This document shows, piece after piece, positions 1 to 7,300 of a stretch of DNA of 12,013 nucleotides. Where the stretch lies: positions 1 to 12,013 of the forward strand of contig JBFGJY010000073.1 of assembly GCA_041576975.1 (NCBI GenBank). Direction: 5' to 3'. How positions within the stretch are numbered: position 1 is the stretch's first letter; each line of letters opens with the position of its first letter. Source of the DNA: JBFGJY01 sp041576975 (GTDB lineage: Bacteria; Pseudomonadota; Gammaproteobacteria; UBA4575). The notes beneath the pieces were generated by a model. It saw only the letters and a list, made by a program, of their open reading frames with translations, was not told the DNA's origin and did not search any database. A program made the position numbers and the translations under genes.

Positions 1-1
1 C

Positions 2-1150
2 CAACAAATTAATGAAATCACAGGTTGGATAGATGCATCTAATGTGTATGGATCAGATGAAGAACGTGCGGCAGCATTACGCACCTTGGATGGAACCGGA
101 CGGCTAAAAACTAGTGCAAAAAATTTACTTCCATTTAACACAGAAGGTTTAAGTAATGCAGGAGGCCCTAGTGAAAAGCTATTTCTGGCAGGTGATGTGC
201 GTGCGAATGAACAAGTCGGTCTCACCGCTATACATACCTTATTTGTACGTGAGCATAATCGTCTTGCAAAAAAATTAGTAAAAAATAAACAATCCTTAAG
301 TGGCGATGAAATTTATGAAAAGGTGCGGAAAATTGTAGCTGCACAGATGCAGGTTATTACCTACAAAGATTTTTTACCTGTATTGCTAGGAAATGATGCG
401 CTTTCTAAATATAAGGGTTATAAACCTGAGGTTAACGCCAGTATCGCGAATGAATTTGCCACTGTTACATACCGATTAGGACACAGCCTACTTTCTCCGC
501 AAATTCTGCGGTTAAATAAAAAAGGTAAATATATTAAACACGGACCCTTAGCGTTGCGAGACGCATTCTTTGCGCCACACAGAATCATACAAGAGGGTGG
601 CATCGAGCCCATATTGAGAGGTTTGGTGTATCAACCATGCCAAAATCTCGATGTCTTTATTATTGACGATGTACGCAACTTTTTGTTTGGGCTACCGGAA
701 AGTGGAGGATTTGATTTAGCATCTTTAAATATTCAACGAGGCCGTGATCATGGTATTGCTAGCTACAATGAGGCACGCAAGGATCTTGGGCTGCCCCCTG
801 CATCTACTTTTGCAGATATCTCATCAAATGCAGAGACACAAGTAAAACTTGAAAAGGCATATGACGGCAATGTCGATGACATTGACATGTGGGTCGGTGG
901 ATTGGCTGAAGATACAGTAAAAGGCGCACTTGTAGGCGAGCTTTTCTTTACAATCCTGAAAGATCAATTTGAAAGGCTACGTGATGGAGATCGCTTCTGG
1001 TATGAAAATTATTTTTACGGTCAACAGCTAAAGTCAATTAAACGCACAACCTTAGCAAAAATAATTCGTCGAAATACCAATATTTATAAAGAGATTCAAA
1101 ATGACGTCTTTTTAGTCGATGCAAAAAGAAGAAGTATTAAGAATAACTAA
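2..1150 (+). CDS. Animal-type haem peroxidase, 3' part (5' end outside window)
   Basis: The frame is open from base 2, so the true start lies left of the window. The visible 382 residues belong to the peroxidase-cyclooxygenase (animal haem peroxidase) superfamily, enzymes that use H2O2 to oxidise halides or organic donors. Landmarks in order are: an N-V-Y-G-S-D segment near the left edge; R-A-N-E-Q, with the catalytic Arg codon at 200-202 and the Glu codon at 209-211 that in mammalian peroxidases forms a haem ester; H-T-L-F-V-R-E-H-N-R; Y-R-L-G-H, with the proximal haem-ligand His at 482-484; and N-I-Q-R-G-R-D-H-G at 728-754. The Gln after the Glu resembles lactoperoxidase rather than the Met of myeloperoxidase. 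The distal His and the calcium-binding Asp would lie upstream and cannot be judged. It stops at TAA 1148-1150, immediately before the GTG of the nuclease remnant, so the two were probably co-transcribed. The family is certain; the substrate is unknown. Confidence 0.93.
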   Translation, partial: QQINEITGWIDASNVYGSDEERAAALRTLDGTGRLKTSAKNLLPFNTEGLSNAGGPSEKLFLAGDVRANEQVGLTAIHTLFVREHNRLAKKLVKNKQSLSGDEIYEKVRKIVAAQMQVITYKDFLPVLLGNDALSKYKGYKPEVNASIANEFATVTYRLGHSLLSPQILRLNKKGKYIKHGPLALRDAFFAPHRIIQEGGIEPILRGLVYQPCQNLDVFIIDDVRNFLFGLPESGGFDLASLNIQRGRDHGIASYNEARKDLGLPPASTFADISSNAETQVKLEKAYDGNVDDIDMWVGGLAEDTVKGALVGELFFTILKDQFERLRDGDRFWYENYFYGQQLKSIKRTTLAKIIRRNTNIYKEIQNDVFLVDAKRRSIKNN

Positions 1151-1743
1151 GTGATCAAAAAAATCCTTCTTCTACTTATTCTTAATCAGTGCACTAGCGT
1201 CTTCTATGTCACTTGTTCGGATGTAAATAGCGCAAAAAACTCTATCAAAGTGAAGTCGTCAAAGTTACGGATTGTGATTCCATTACGATTCTTATTGAAG
1301 GCAAAGAATTACGCATTCGACTTGCAGAAATTGATGCACCCGAACGTGGCCAACCCTTTTGGAAAAAGTTCAGAGATGCCTTAGCTGATTATGTTGCGGG
1401 TAAAGAAGTCGAAGTAGTTTAGGTAGATATAAATCGTTATAAGCGTATCACTGGACAAGTGTATCTTGGAGGCTTATAGGTTAATGGTGAATTAGTACGT
1501 GGTGGGTATGCGAATGTGTATCCCAAGTATGCAACCAGTAAACACTTGTATGAGTACGAGCGCGAAGCTAAAAAAATCAGATACAAATATGGAGTTTGCC
1601 AGAGAAGAAAAAAATGAAGCCGTGGGGGTAGCGGAAACAAAAACGCAACAACTTGGAAGGTTGTAGGTTCACATACACAACCTAATGAGCAACCTCAGTT
1701 AAACAAGCCGAAGAATTTCCAAATGAGAAAACCAAAAAAATAA
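1151..1743 (+). pseudogene. Secreted thermonuclease (SNase family), degenerate copy 1
   Basis: This is the remnant of a staphylococcal-nuclease-like secreted endonuclease. A GTG start abuts the peroxidase stop and opens a hydrophobic signal-peptide-like N-terminus (I-K-K-I-L-L-L-L-I-L). The frame is lost at an A6 run (1234-1239). One extra A would join it to the conserved part, which reads K-V-T-D-C-D-S-I-T-I, then R-I-R-L-A-E-I-D-A-P-E-R-G. These match the SNase calcium-site D-G-D-T and active-site R-x-x-x-I-D-A-P-E motifs, with Cys replacing the usual Gly. In-frame stops follow at 1420-1422 and 1477-1479. A second one-base loss lies at the A7 run 1570-1576. The closing P-W-x-W motif ends in TAG at 1629-1631, where Trp is expected. 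Clear similarity stops near 1655; the Lys/Pro/Gln-rich tail to TAA 1743 is doubtful. A sister remnant lies at 6949-7226. Non-functional. Confidence 0.87.
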
Positions 1744-2070
1744 AAGCGATCCATACACGAATGTATAGATAAACAACCAGTCAGCGGATAAAGTCAGAGG
1801 CTTTGCCCTTCACCGTAACTCGTTCGATTTCGGCTTTTTCTTGGTATGTGACCTCTCTCATAATAAATCATTATTCCAGACCACATATCCAATAAATAAA
1901 ACATCGATCACAAATTAAAATCCTGAGATAAAAAGTTGCACATCTGAGGTATTAATAACACTATACGAAGCTAAGGTAAATCTGGTAGTTAATATCAATT
2001 AAACTATTCCAAAAAATTTGTAGCTATATATTGTGGTAGAAGTATTTATAATAGTTGCAATAATTTAACA
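1744..2070. other. AT-rich stretch without a convincing gene
   Basis: No reading frame here has both a plausible start and family features. The only item of note is a 26-codon minus-strand frame at 1781-1861 (M-R-E-V-T-Y-Q-E-K...), which could be a gene stump but has no recognisable relative. Near the right end (2052-2078) lies a motif shared with 7343-7369: T-A-G-T-T-G-C-A, nine bases, then C-A-C-T-A-T-A-A-A-T. The acetyltransferase on the minus strand ends at 2071, inside that motif. Confidence 0.5.
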
Positions 2071-2589
2071 CTATAAATCAAGTTTTAAGTTAACCCATTT
2101 GTCAATGTCTAATCGGCCATATGGCTCAGTCTTGTCAATTATTTTGCCAGTCTTTTTAAATCCAAAATGATTAATATTCCATCTTATTACTTTTTCATTG
2201 TCACAATTAGTGTAAAGCACTTTAATATTTTTACTTCTTAAATATTTAATTCTTGTATTTTGTAATGAAATCCCAACTCCCATTTCCCTGTACTTCTGTT
2301 TCACAGCTAAAAGCGTAGTTTTGGCAGTATTTTTATTCAGTATTTTATAACCCGCTAGACCTATAACCTCTTCTCCACACACAGCAATAAAACAATCACT
2401 TAAAGGAAAATCCCTCATCTCTTTCCCGCCAATATTGTGGAAATTCTCTATTTTTAAGATTGACAACATCTGGTCCCAGTCCTTGAGAATGGGTCTACGA
2501 ATTAGATAAGGTTTGTTAAATATTTTAGGTCGCAGCAGATTTGATATGGATTCCAAAATAGTAGACCCCTCTATTTTATATTTATCCAT
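2071..2589 (-). CDS. GNAT-family N-acetyltransferase
   Basis: This encodes a 172-residue protein of the GCN5-related acetyltransferase fold, which transfers an acetyl group from acetyl-CoA to an amine; the substrate cannot be deduced. A strand reading Y-L-I-R-R-P-I is followed by a helix. The middle strand pair contains C-F-I-A-V-C-G-E-E-V-I-G-L-A-G-Y. The acetyl-CoA motif A follows, with strand T-T-L-L-A-V and the pyrophosphate loop K-Y-R-E-M-G-V-G-I (the Q/R-x-x-G-x-G/A pattern). The closing N-H-F-G-F-K-K-T-G is the usual GNAT end motif. I prefer the ATG at 2589. A GTG at 2625 would add 12 hydrophobic residues and overlap the divergent gene. Neither start has a good ribosome-binding site. 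The gene is strikingly AT-rich, like its divergent neighbour at 2613, and unlike the PP-loop block beyond; transfer from another source is likely. Confidence 0.85.
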   Translation of the reverse strand: MDKYKIEGSTILESISNLLRPKIFNKPYLIRRPILKDWDQMLSILKIENFHNIGGKEMRDFPLSDCFIAVCGEEVIGLAGYKILNKNTAKTTLLAVKQKYREMGVGISLQNTRIKYLRSKNIKVLYTNCDNEKVIRWNINHFGFKKTGKIIDKTEPYGRLDIDKWVNLKLDL

Positions 2590-2612
2590 TAAAATAATTA
2601 TAATGTGCGCCA

Positions 2613-3365
2613 ATGTTTGAGACACAGTACTCGTTTTTAACTTTTCATAACTTTCAAGATAAAGATAAAAGAAGTGTTAATACTACCCACATCTCCAATA
2701 TGGTTAATTCAAACGGAAAAGATTTAGCTAACGTGTTTTATGATGTTTCTCATTTTCAAAATGATGAAAAACTAAAATATTTAGCATTAACTGTGTTTAA
2801 GGAACAACGAGAAAATCTTAAAGATACTTTAGAACATTATTATAATAAAGATGAAGAAGCACAAGAAAAAGTATCAGAGAAATACTTGTATTCATTATTA
2901 AGAAAAAATTCTAAAGTTAGTGATATTGTACAGGATAGAAAAATCTCTAATTGTATTGCTTATAATTTTGACAATGTTAAAGATGCAATCAAAAGTGAAA
3001 AACTAAAGATTTTACGTGAGAAAGTAGATAAAATAGCTAAGTCTAGAATTCAGTCCATTTTGAAGCTTAACGGAAATTTTGATTTCGAAAACACAGGTCA
3101 TTTTTGGTATCCGCCTGGTGGATATATGGGGTGGCACACTAATAACAGAAATCCTGGCTGGAGGTTTTATATTACTTATGTAGACAAACCAGGAAATTCT
3201 TTCTTTCGATACAGGGACCCTAGGTCAAAAGAGATCATAACTATTTACGATAAACAGTGGAATTTCAGGCTATTTAAAGTATCTCTCGATAAACCACTTT
3301 GGCACGCAGTGTATTCTAATACTCATCGATTTAGTATTGGGTACACTATCAAATTCGATGACTAG
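2613..3365 (+). CDS. Putative 2-oxoglutarate/Fe(II)-dependent oxygenase-like protein
   Basis: This encodes 250 residues in two parts. Residues 1-155 are charged and mostly helical. Residues 160-250 resemble the double-stranded beta-helix of 2-oxoglutarate/iron(II) oxygenases. The segment Y-P-P-G-G-Y-M-G-W-H-T-N carries a candidate first iron-ligand His175. The canonical H-x-D/E carboxylate position is Asn177. A distal W-H-A-V-Y-S-N-T-H-R-F-S-I-G-Y gives His231, with Arg239 eight residues later, fitting the residue that binds the 2-oxoglutarate C5 carboxylate. From memory, similar G-G-Y-M-G-W-H-T-N proteins occur in phages and marine bacteria; I cannot verify this here. Lysine- and asparagine-rich codon use matches the divergent acetyltransferase. 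No Shine-Dalgarno precedes ATG 2613, and a later ATG at 2700 is equally weak. The superfamily assignment is fairly good; hydroxylation of a protein or small molecule is a guess. Confidence 0.72.
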   Translation: MFETQYSFLTFHNFQDKDKRSVNTTHISNMVNSNGKDLANVFYDVSHFQNDEKLKYLALTVFKEQRENLKDTLEHYYNKDEEAQEKVSEKYLYSLLRKNSKVSDIVQDRKISNCIAYNFDNVKDAIKSEKLKILREKVDKIAKSRIQSILKLNGNFDFENTGHFWYPPGGYMGWHTNNRNPGWRFYITYVDKPGNSFFRYRDPRSKEIITIYDKQWNFRLFKVSLDKPLWHAVYSNTHRFSIGYTIKFDD

Positions 3366-3452
3366 GTTTTAGCTATATAATTTTATCAATTTAGTTTTGA
3401 ATTGAGTGTAACAACTATCAGAGAAAGACACGATAGATTGCACATGACTTCC

Positions 3453-4679
3453 TCAAAATCTTGGTATGCCTGTGACTCTAGAAAATGCTTCTCTAACCTT
3501 TTTTTTCCATTTGTATTTCCGGTGGCTTACTAGGACATCTTTTAACGCATCCACTAGATCCTCACGATGGATTTCTTTCAGCTTTGGTATCAACTCGAGA
3601 TAATATTGGGGGTGAATCTTTCTCGGTGATTTCAACAGAGAATATACAAGTTTGGAAGAGACATCATCGGCATTGAAGGCGCGTGTTTTATCCAGTACTC
3701 CGAGAGCGAGAAGCTCTAACATCGTCCGGATGCATTTTTCGCATTCTCCGCAGTTGAGAACATTTGCCCGGTAGCGGGTGAACTGATTGCACACCCTGAT
3801 GTTTTGAAATGCTGCATTACAGGTCACAACTAATGAAGTCTTCTGTAAACGGGATAAGGTCATACCATCATGGCGAATGTGGAGGTCATTGCTACTATAG
3901 CTAGGCACAAGCAAGGGATGAATCCCGAAGGGTGGCACGCACTCAAGCCGTCGTAATGCGAGCGACGGTATATCAAAATCCGACGCGATATAGACTGAAC
4001 CTAGCCTCCGCGAGAATGCATGACCCACTGCGGCCAGCGCAGCACCGGAAAACTTATTGTTCCAGAAGTGGAAATTCGCCTTTTCGTCTTCTTTTCTATA
4101 CATCAAATAGAGGTTGGTGTAGACCGGCATCAGTGTGATTCCTATATCTTGGGCTACTTCTGCTAGAGAATTATTCACATGCTGGAAAGCAGCCTTGTCA
4201 TCTACTTCAAGTCCATAAACGAGTAATCCATCCTTGATCACGCCTGGGTGATCAACAGGATGCATTTGCCGATTACGGAGAAATGTAGCGTAGGAATCGA
4301 TACCACCTGAAAAGAAAAAGCCACTCCTTTTTTGTAATCTATTATTCAATGGTGTAGATCGTGACACCGACTCAATCTTCGGAGGAGTTACGTCCTTGTT
4401 ATACCAATGGTTGATCCAGCTCATTGCAGTAACAAGGCCATCTTCAAGCTCAGGACAAATAGCGGAATCAATAAAAATCCTTTTCTCACCGTAGTGTGTT
4501 GCCGGTATAGCACAACCAACTAGGAATGCATGCGCGTCGCACGTCAGATCAGAAGAAAATTCAGCAGTGGTTTCAAAATACAATTCCTGAACCGGCCGTG
4601 CGCAATCTTCCCAAGTAAGTGTAGCCGTGATTCGTGCTTTGTCCTGTTTTTGCTCTTTACCTATAATTTCGATTTTCAT
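3453..4679 (-). CDS. PP-loop ATPase with QueC-like cysteine cluster
   Basis: This is a 408-residue protein of the adenine-nucleotide alpha-hydrolase (PP-loop) superfamily, whose members adenylate a carbonyl or carboxyl before amidation, thiolation or nitrile formation. The PP-loop S-G-G-I-D-S lies at residues 124-129 after a strand of Phe residues, with strand L-L-V-Y-G-L-E at about 152-158. C-terminally there is Cys297 and then C-G-E-C-E-K-C at 310-316. This C-x12-C-x2-C-x2-C spacing recalls the zinc site of QueC (7-cyano-7-deazaguanine synthase, C-x8-C-x2-C-x2-C). The 120-residue N-terminal domain and the longer length separate it from housekeeping QueC, so no gene symbol is given. It converges on the oxygenase gene (87 bases between stops). 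It diverges from the P-loop gene at 4945 across 265 bases. Base composition resembles that gene and the methyltransferase, suggesting they arrived together. ATP-dependent adenylation is well supported; the substrate is unknown. Confidence 0.82.
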   Translation of the reverse strand: MKIEIIGKEQKQDKARITATLTWEDCARPVQELYFETTAEFSSDLTCDAHAFLVGCAIPATHYGEKRIFIDSAICPELEDGLVTAMSWINHWYNKDVTPPKIESVSRSTPLNNRLQKRSGFFFSGGIDSYATFLRNRQMHPVDHPGVIKDGLLVYGLEVDDKAAFQHVNNSLAEVAQDIGITLMPVYTNLYLMYRKEDEKANFHFWNNKFSGAALAAVGHAFSRRLGSVYIASDFDIPSLALRRLECVPPFGIHPLLVPSYSSNDLHIRHDGMTLSRLQKTSLVVTCNAAFQNIRVCNQFTRYRANVLNCGECEKCIRTMLELLALGVLDKTRAFNADDVSSKLVYSLLKSPRKIHPQYYLELIPKLKEIHREDLVDALKDVLVSHRKYKWKKKVREAFSRVTGIPRF

Positions 4680-4823
4680 TTACTGCAATTTTATCGGTAA
4701 ATACTGGTCAGAATTGTATTTTTGTAAACAAAATGTGAAGCAATAGAAGTTTGCGGCAGAGAATATTTATTTGAAATCCATCTTGCCTAGAATAGTGGGA
4801 GATTGTGCCTCTGTATGCTTTGA

Positions 4824-4842
4824 TTTGTATTCTTAATACAAA
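4824..4842. repeat. Inverted repeat in divergent intergenic region
   Basis: Eight-base perfect arms (TTTGTATT and AATACAAA) are separated by CTT. They sit in the 265-base gap between the divergent PP-loop and P-loop genes, about 100 bases before ATG 4945. This could be an operator for either gene or a weak hairpin. There is no T-run typical of an intrinsic terminator. The rest of the gap (4680-4944) shows no gene. Confidence 0.45.
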
Positions 4843-4944
4843 GTTAGGTAAGTTTTATATAATTGAATGACTGCTTGTCTGCAGTGTAAGGTTAACGTGC
4901 TGTTAATAACAAGCGTATCATTTAGGTTTTACTAGAATCAATTT

Positions 4945-6009
4945 ATGAGAGCTTTGTCTCTGTTTACGCCTTATGTTGTTGCTGCAAACGTACGAGGACT
5001 GATTAATGAAGTCGATTGTTCTGTTGCTCCTGATACAGGTTGGCCTGGAGATTTGGTGATTAATGACATTGTCCCTACACAAGGAAAGCACATTACCGTC
5101 TTCGATCAGGCACTATCCGCCCACCATGCGAACGACCCACTGCGGTTTGTTGCACCTCTCGGGACGCGGGAATCATCTATGCACGTAAACGGGGGTATAC
5201 CAGAAGGAGGATTACCGATTTCCGACGGTACTCCCGTACACTGGCTGGCAGGCGAGAGCGGATTGGTAGGGGAGCTATTTCTTGAGGGAATTGCATATTC
5301 GTTTCTGAAATTAGAGACTTCAGTCAATTTTCGCTGCAGTGGCCTCTTAGTGGATAACACTGGCACCACTGTCAATATTGATCGATTTGCGATCAAACCT
5401 GAATGCCCACGTCTAACAACGTTCATGCTCGGTGTTGCCGGTACTTCGACTGAGGCATGAAAAACAGTGTTGGTCTGCAAGATACTTAATCACATCAAGG
5501 CACGCAGCCTCAAATTAGCAGCAATCAAGGCTACCGGTACAGGTGGCACAATGGATTCCACAGAACACGGCAACGCTGGCGCAGATATTGTCCTGGATGA
5601 GGTGCATGGTGGTCCCATCACAACCTACGCCAGTCCGGATACCTTTCGCCATCGCATTGTGCGACCTTTCCGGGCAGCCCACGATCAAAATATCAATCTC
5701 ATTATTGCTGAACTTGGTGGTGATCTTGTCTCAGCGAACGTGCCCACATTTCTGACCATGGGCGAATTTGTGGATAATCTTCGAATACTCATGGTTATTG
5801 CCAATGATCCTTTTTCCGCAGCAGGGGCTGTACATTACTTAACGGACGAATTGGGATTCGCTGGTGATCGATTACGCTTGTTCTCTTCCCCGTTTCGAAA
5901 TCACAGAGGGATGGCACTGCGGATGGCTGCACTAGGAGTGGAGGAGACTTTTGATCCCAACGATGATGGACAGGTTCAGCGAGTAGTGGAAGACTTCCTA
6001 GGGGAATAG
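4945..6009 (+). pseudogene. P-loop NTPase (BioD/CobQ-like) with in-frame TGA in Walker A
   Basis: Two open segments (4945-5457 and 5461-6009) lie in one frame, separated only by TGA at 5458-5460. Read through, they give a 354-codon protein. Residues 1-160 form a domain I do not recognise. Then come the residues G-T-S-T-E-A, the TGA, and K-T-V-L-V-C-K. That is a Walker A of the dethiobiotin-synthetase/cobyric-acid-synthase type (G-T-x-T-E-x-G-K-T), with the stop exactly at the Gly before the catalytic Lys; GGA to TGA is one change. Downstream are K-A-T-G-T-G-G-T-M-D, D-E-V-H-G-G-P-I-T-T-Y and a Walker-B-like N-L-I-I-A-E-L-G-G-D (Glu256). No frameshift is needed and the C-terminal half is well preserved, so the lesion is recent or is a sequencing error. 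Re-initiation at GTG 5467 would lack the Gly-Lys-Thr. ATP-dependent ligase or NTPase activity with the neighbouring PP-loop protein is inferred. It ends 78 bases from the convergent methyltransferase. Confidence 0.82.
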
Positions 6010-6087
6010 CTGCAACATTGATAATAGCCACTTATTATTAGTAATGGTGTGATGAATTTATTCGTTAGATTGTCACAGTTTTAAGCA

Positions 6088-6870
6088 TTACTTCCTTTGA
6101 TCAGAGACTTCGCCTTTATGGAAGGGTTTTCTGACACGCAAAAAACGCAATGCCCAACACATCAATGTGGTGTTTTCATGAGCTTCATATCCCAGATATT
6201 CATCAATTCCCTTGAGGATGGTAGCTGAATCGGCGAGATCAAGTCCGAACAAAGACTTTATAAAGGCCGTCATATCATTCGTGGAGTCAAACATCCAGTA
6301 GTATTCGATCTCCCGGTCGCTTTCGACAATCAGTTCTAATTGATCCATTTGCATCAAGTCGTGCTGATCGATGAACAAACCTTCGTGACCCAAACTGTTT
6401 TTACTGTCAACGAAGGTATTTAGGAACTTGTCAACGGCACTCCCGGCCGCTACGTCGGCGAGTACGGCGTATCCATATGGTTTAAGGATTCTGGCGATTT
6501 CCTGGTAAACGGGCAACCGGTCTTGAATGTGATGCAAACCTGCTAAAGAGAATACCCGGTCAACACTAGCATTTTCTAAGGGCAATGCATTGAGTTCACA
6601 AAGATATCGATGATGGCTCCGATCCTTGGGACACCGCTCAAAGAAATACTTAGACGTTTCGATAGCATGAAAGATTACGTTGTAGTCGGACATGTAACGA
6701 CTCAGATAACCACCACCCGCGGGCAGATCACAGACTACAAGCCCATCTTTCAAATTGGTCTCTCCAAGCAGTAGTTGAAACTCACGGTCGCGCGCATTTG
6801 GCCATTGAGCCATCGCCATGTGATAGCTATCCGCCCGACGTTCGAATATATCTTTGTAAGTTTTGAACAT
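6088..6870 (-). CDS. Class I SAM-dependent methyltransferase
   Basis: This 260-residue protein has the Rossmann methyltransferase fold of the Methyltransf_11/25 type. Motif I V-V-C-D-L-P-A-G-G-G lies at residues 45-54 (SAM-binding Gly loop). An acidic residue ending strand 2 (H-A-I-E, Glu71) would bind the ribose. L-P-L-E-N-A-S-V-D-R-V-F-S at about 96-108 and H-H-I at 113-115 form motifs II/III. R-I-L-K-P-Y-G-Y-A-V-L-A-D-V at 127-140 is the usual strand 5 region. The C-terminal 110 residues would form the substrate lid and resemble nothing I know. The ATG at 6870 is the natural start, with only a weak purine stretch upstream. It converges on the broken P-loop gene, and a truncated nuclease remnant begins about 80 bases upstream. 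A small-molecule, lipid or quinone-like substrate is typical of the fold but not shown here. Its company (PP-loop and P-loop enzymes) suggests a tailoring step. Confidence 0.88.
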   Translation of the reverse strand: MFKTYKDIFERRADSYHMAMAQWPNARDREFQLLLGETNLKDGLVVCDLPAGGGYLSRYMSDYNVIFHAIETSKYFFERCPKDRSHHRYLCELNALPLENASVDRVFSLAGLHHIQDRLPVYQEIARILKPYGYAVLADVAAGSAVDKFLNTFVDSKNSLGHEGLFIDQHDLMQMDQLELIVESDREIEYYWMFDSTNDMTAFIKSLFGLDLADSATILKGIDEYLGYEAHENTTLMCWALRFLRVRKPFHKGEVSDQRK

Positions 6871-6948
6871 TGCTGCCGCTAGTATAGCGTCCAGCGATTT
6901 GGAGGCTCAGTGACAGTGTTCACAAACACCTAATTATGTCAGGTGCTG

Positions 6949-7226
6949 ACGGCGCGCGAGTTGCAGGCAAAGAAGTTAAAGTTGAAAAGTTTGATATCGA
7001 TCTTAATATAAGAATTGATGGGCATGTTTTCCTTGGTGAGTTATGAATCAATTGCGCATTAGTACGTAGTGGATATGCGTATGTCTATCCTAAGTATGCT
7101 ACGAGTAGTCGCCTCTATGTGTTTGAACGTGAAGCTAAAGAAAGCAAGGCTGGAATTTGGAAGTTGCCAGAAAGCGAGAGAGTAAAGCCGTGGGAATGTC
7201 GAAAAAATAAATTGAAAATCCGCTAA
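6949..7226 (+). pseudogene. Thermonuclease (SNase) remnant, copy 2, 5'-truncated
   Basis: This is the 3' half of an SNase gene related to the remnant at 1151-1743. The frame reads A-G-K-E-V-K-V-E-K, then D-G-H-V-F-L-G-E-L, TGA at 7044-7046, and I-N-C-A-L-V-R-S-G-Y-A. Then come V-Y-P-K-Y-A-T-S, F-E-R-E-A-K-E-S-K-A-G-I-W and K-P-W-E-C-R-K, ending at TAA 7224-7226. The R-x-G-Y-A and E-R-E-A-K-x-x-x-x-G-I-W blocks are hallmark SNase C-terminal motifs; P-W-E-W has become P-W-E-C. The N-terminal half with the signal peptide and the I-D-A-P-E active site is absent, so the copy is dead. Similarity to copy 1 begins abruptly near 6949. The TGA falls at the same aligned codon as the TAG at 1477-1479 in copy 1. 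It is oriented away from the methyltransferase. Confidence 0.85.
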
Positions 7227-7240
7227 CGACCCAAAGCGGA
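7219..7240. repeat. Palindromic dispersed repeat, short copy
   Basis: Arms TCCGCT (7219-7224) and AGCGGA (7235-7240) enclose AACGACCCAA. The right part (AACGACCCAAAGCGGAC) resembles AACGAACCAAAGCGCAC inside the larger repeat at 9721-9812, and the CCGC/GCGG arms recur at 11730-11757. It overlaps the end of SNase remnant 2. It is probably a fragment of a dispersed intergenic repeat family and could act as a 3'-end hairpin. Confidence 0.5.
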
Positions 7241-7258
7241 CGTAATGGAATATGTAAT

Positions 7259-7300
7259 TGGAATTTGGGAGCTATCAGAGTAAGAGTAAGTAAAGTCATG
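7259..7300 (+). pseudogene. Third SNase fragment (C-terminal motif only)
   Basis: TGGAATTTGG followed by G-A-G-C-T-A-T-C-A-G-A-G and AAGTAAAG repeats, with mismatches and one gap, the segment 7151-7193 of SNase copy 2 that encodes G-I-W-K-L-P-E-S-E-R-V-K-P-W. The offset is 108 bases. It reads G-I-W-E-L-S-E before a stop. It is a scar of a tandem duplication, or of a third nuclease copy with little else left. Only about 42 bases align, so chance is not fully excluded. Confidence 0.5.

Noticed and set aside
1781..1861. 26-codon minus-strand frame starting M-R-E-V-T-Y-Q-E-K
   Set aside because: It is too short, with no ribosome-binding site and no recognised relative; kept only as a note in the gene-free entry.
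3932..4138. Plus-strand frame opposite the PP-loop ATPase
   Set aside because: It has no motifs and lies wholly within the coding region of a well-supported gene.
4855..4925. Integron attC-like site (GTTAAC-rich palindromic stretch before the P-loop gene)
   Set aside because: The paired R/L boxes are not recognisable, and genes in mixed orientation with long gaps do not look like a cassette array.
5458..5460. TGA decoded as glycine (as in SR1/Gracilibacteria) or as selenocysteine
   Set aside because: No other gene in the window needs TGA as a sense codon, and TGA serves as the normal stop for the PP-loop and membrane-protein genes. The gene families do not fit those phyla. Selenocysteine at a Walker A glycine makes no chemical sense, and no evident hairpin follows the codon. 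A simple nonsense change is preferred.
5106..5480. 124-codon minus-strand frame opposite the P-loop gene
   Set aside because: It is an antisense shadow: the plus strand carries family motifs and the minus translation shows none.
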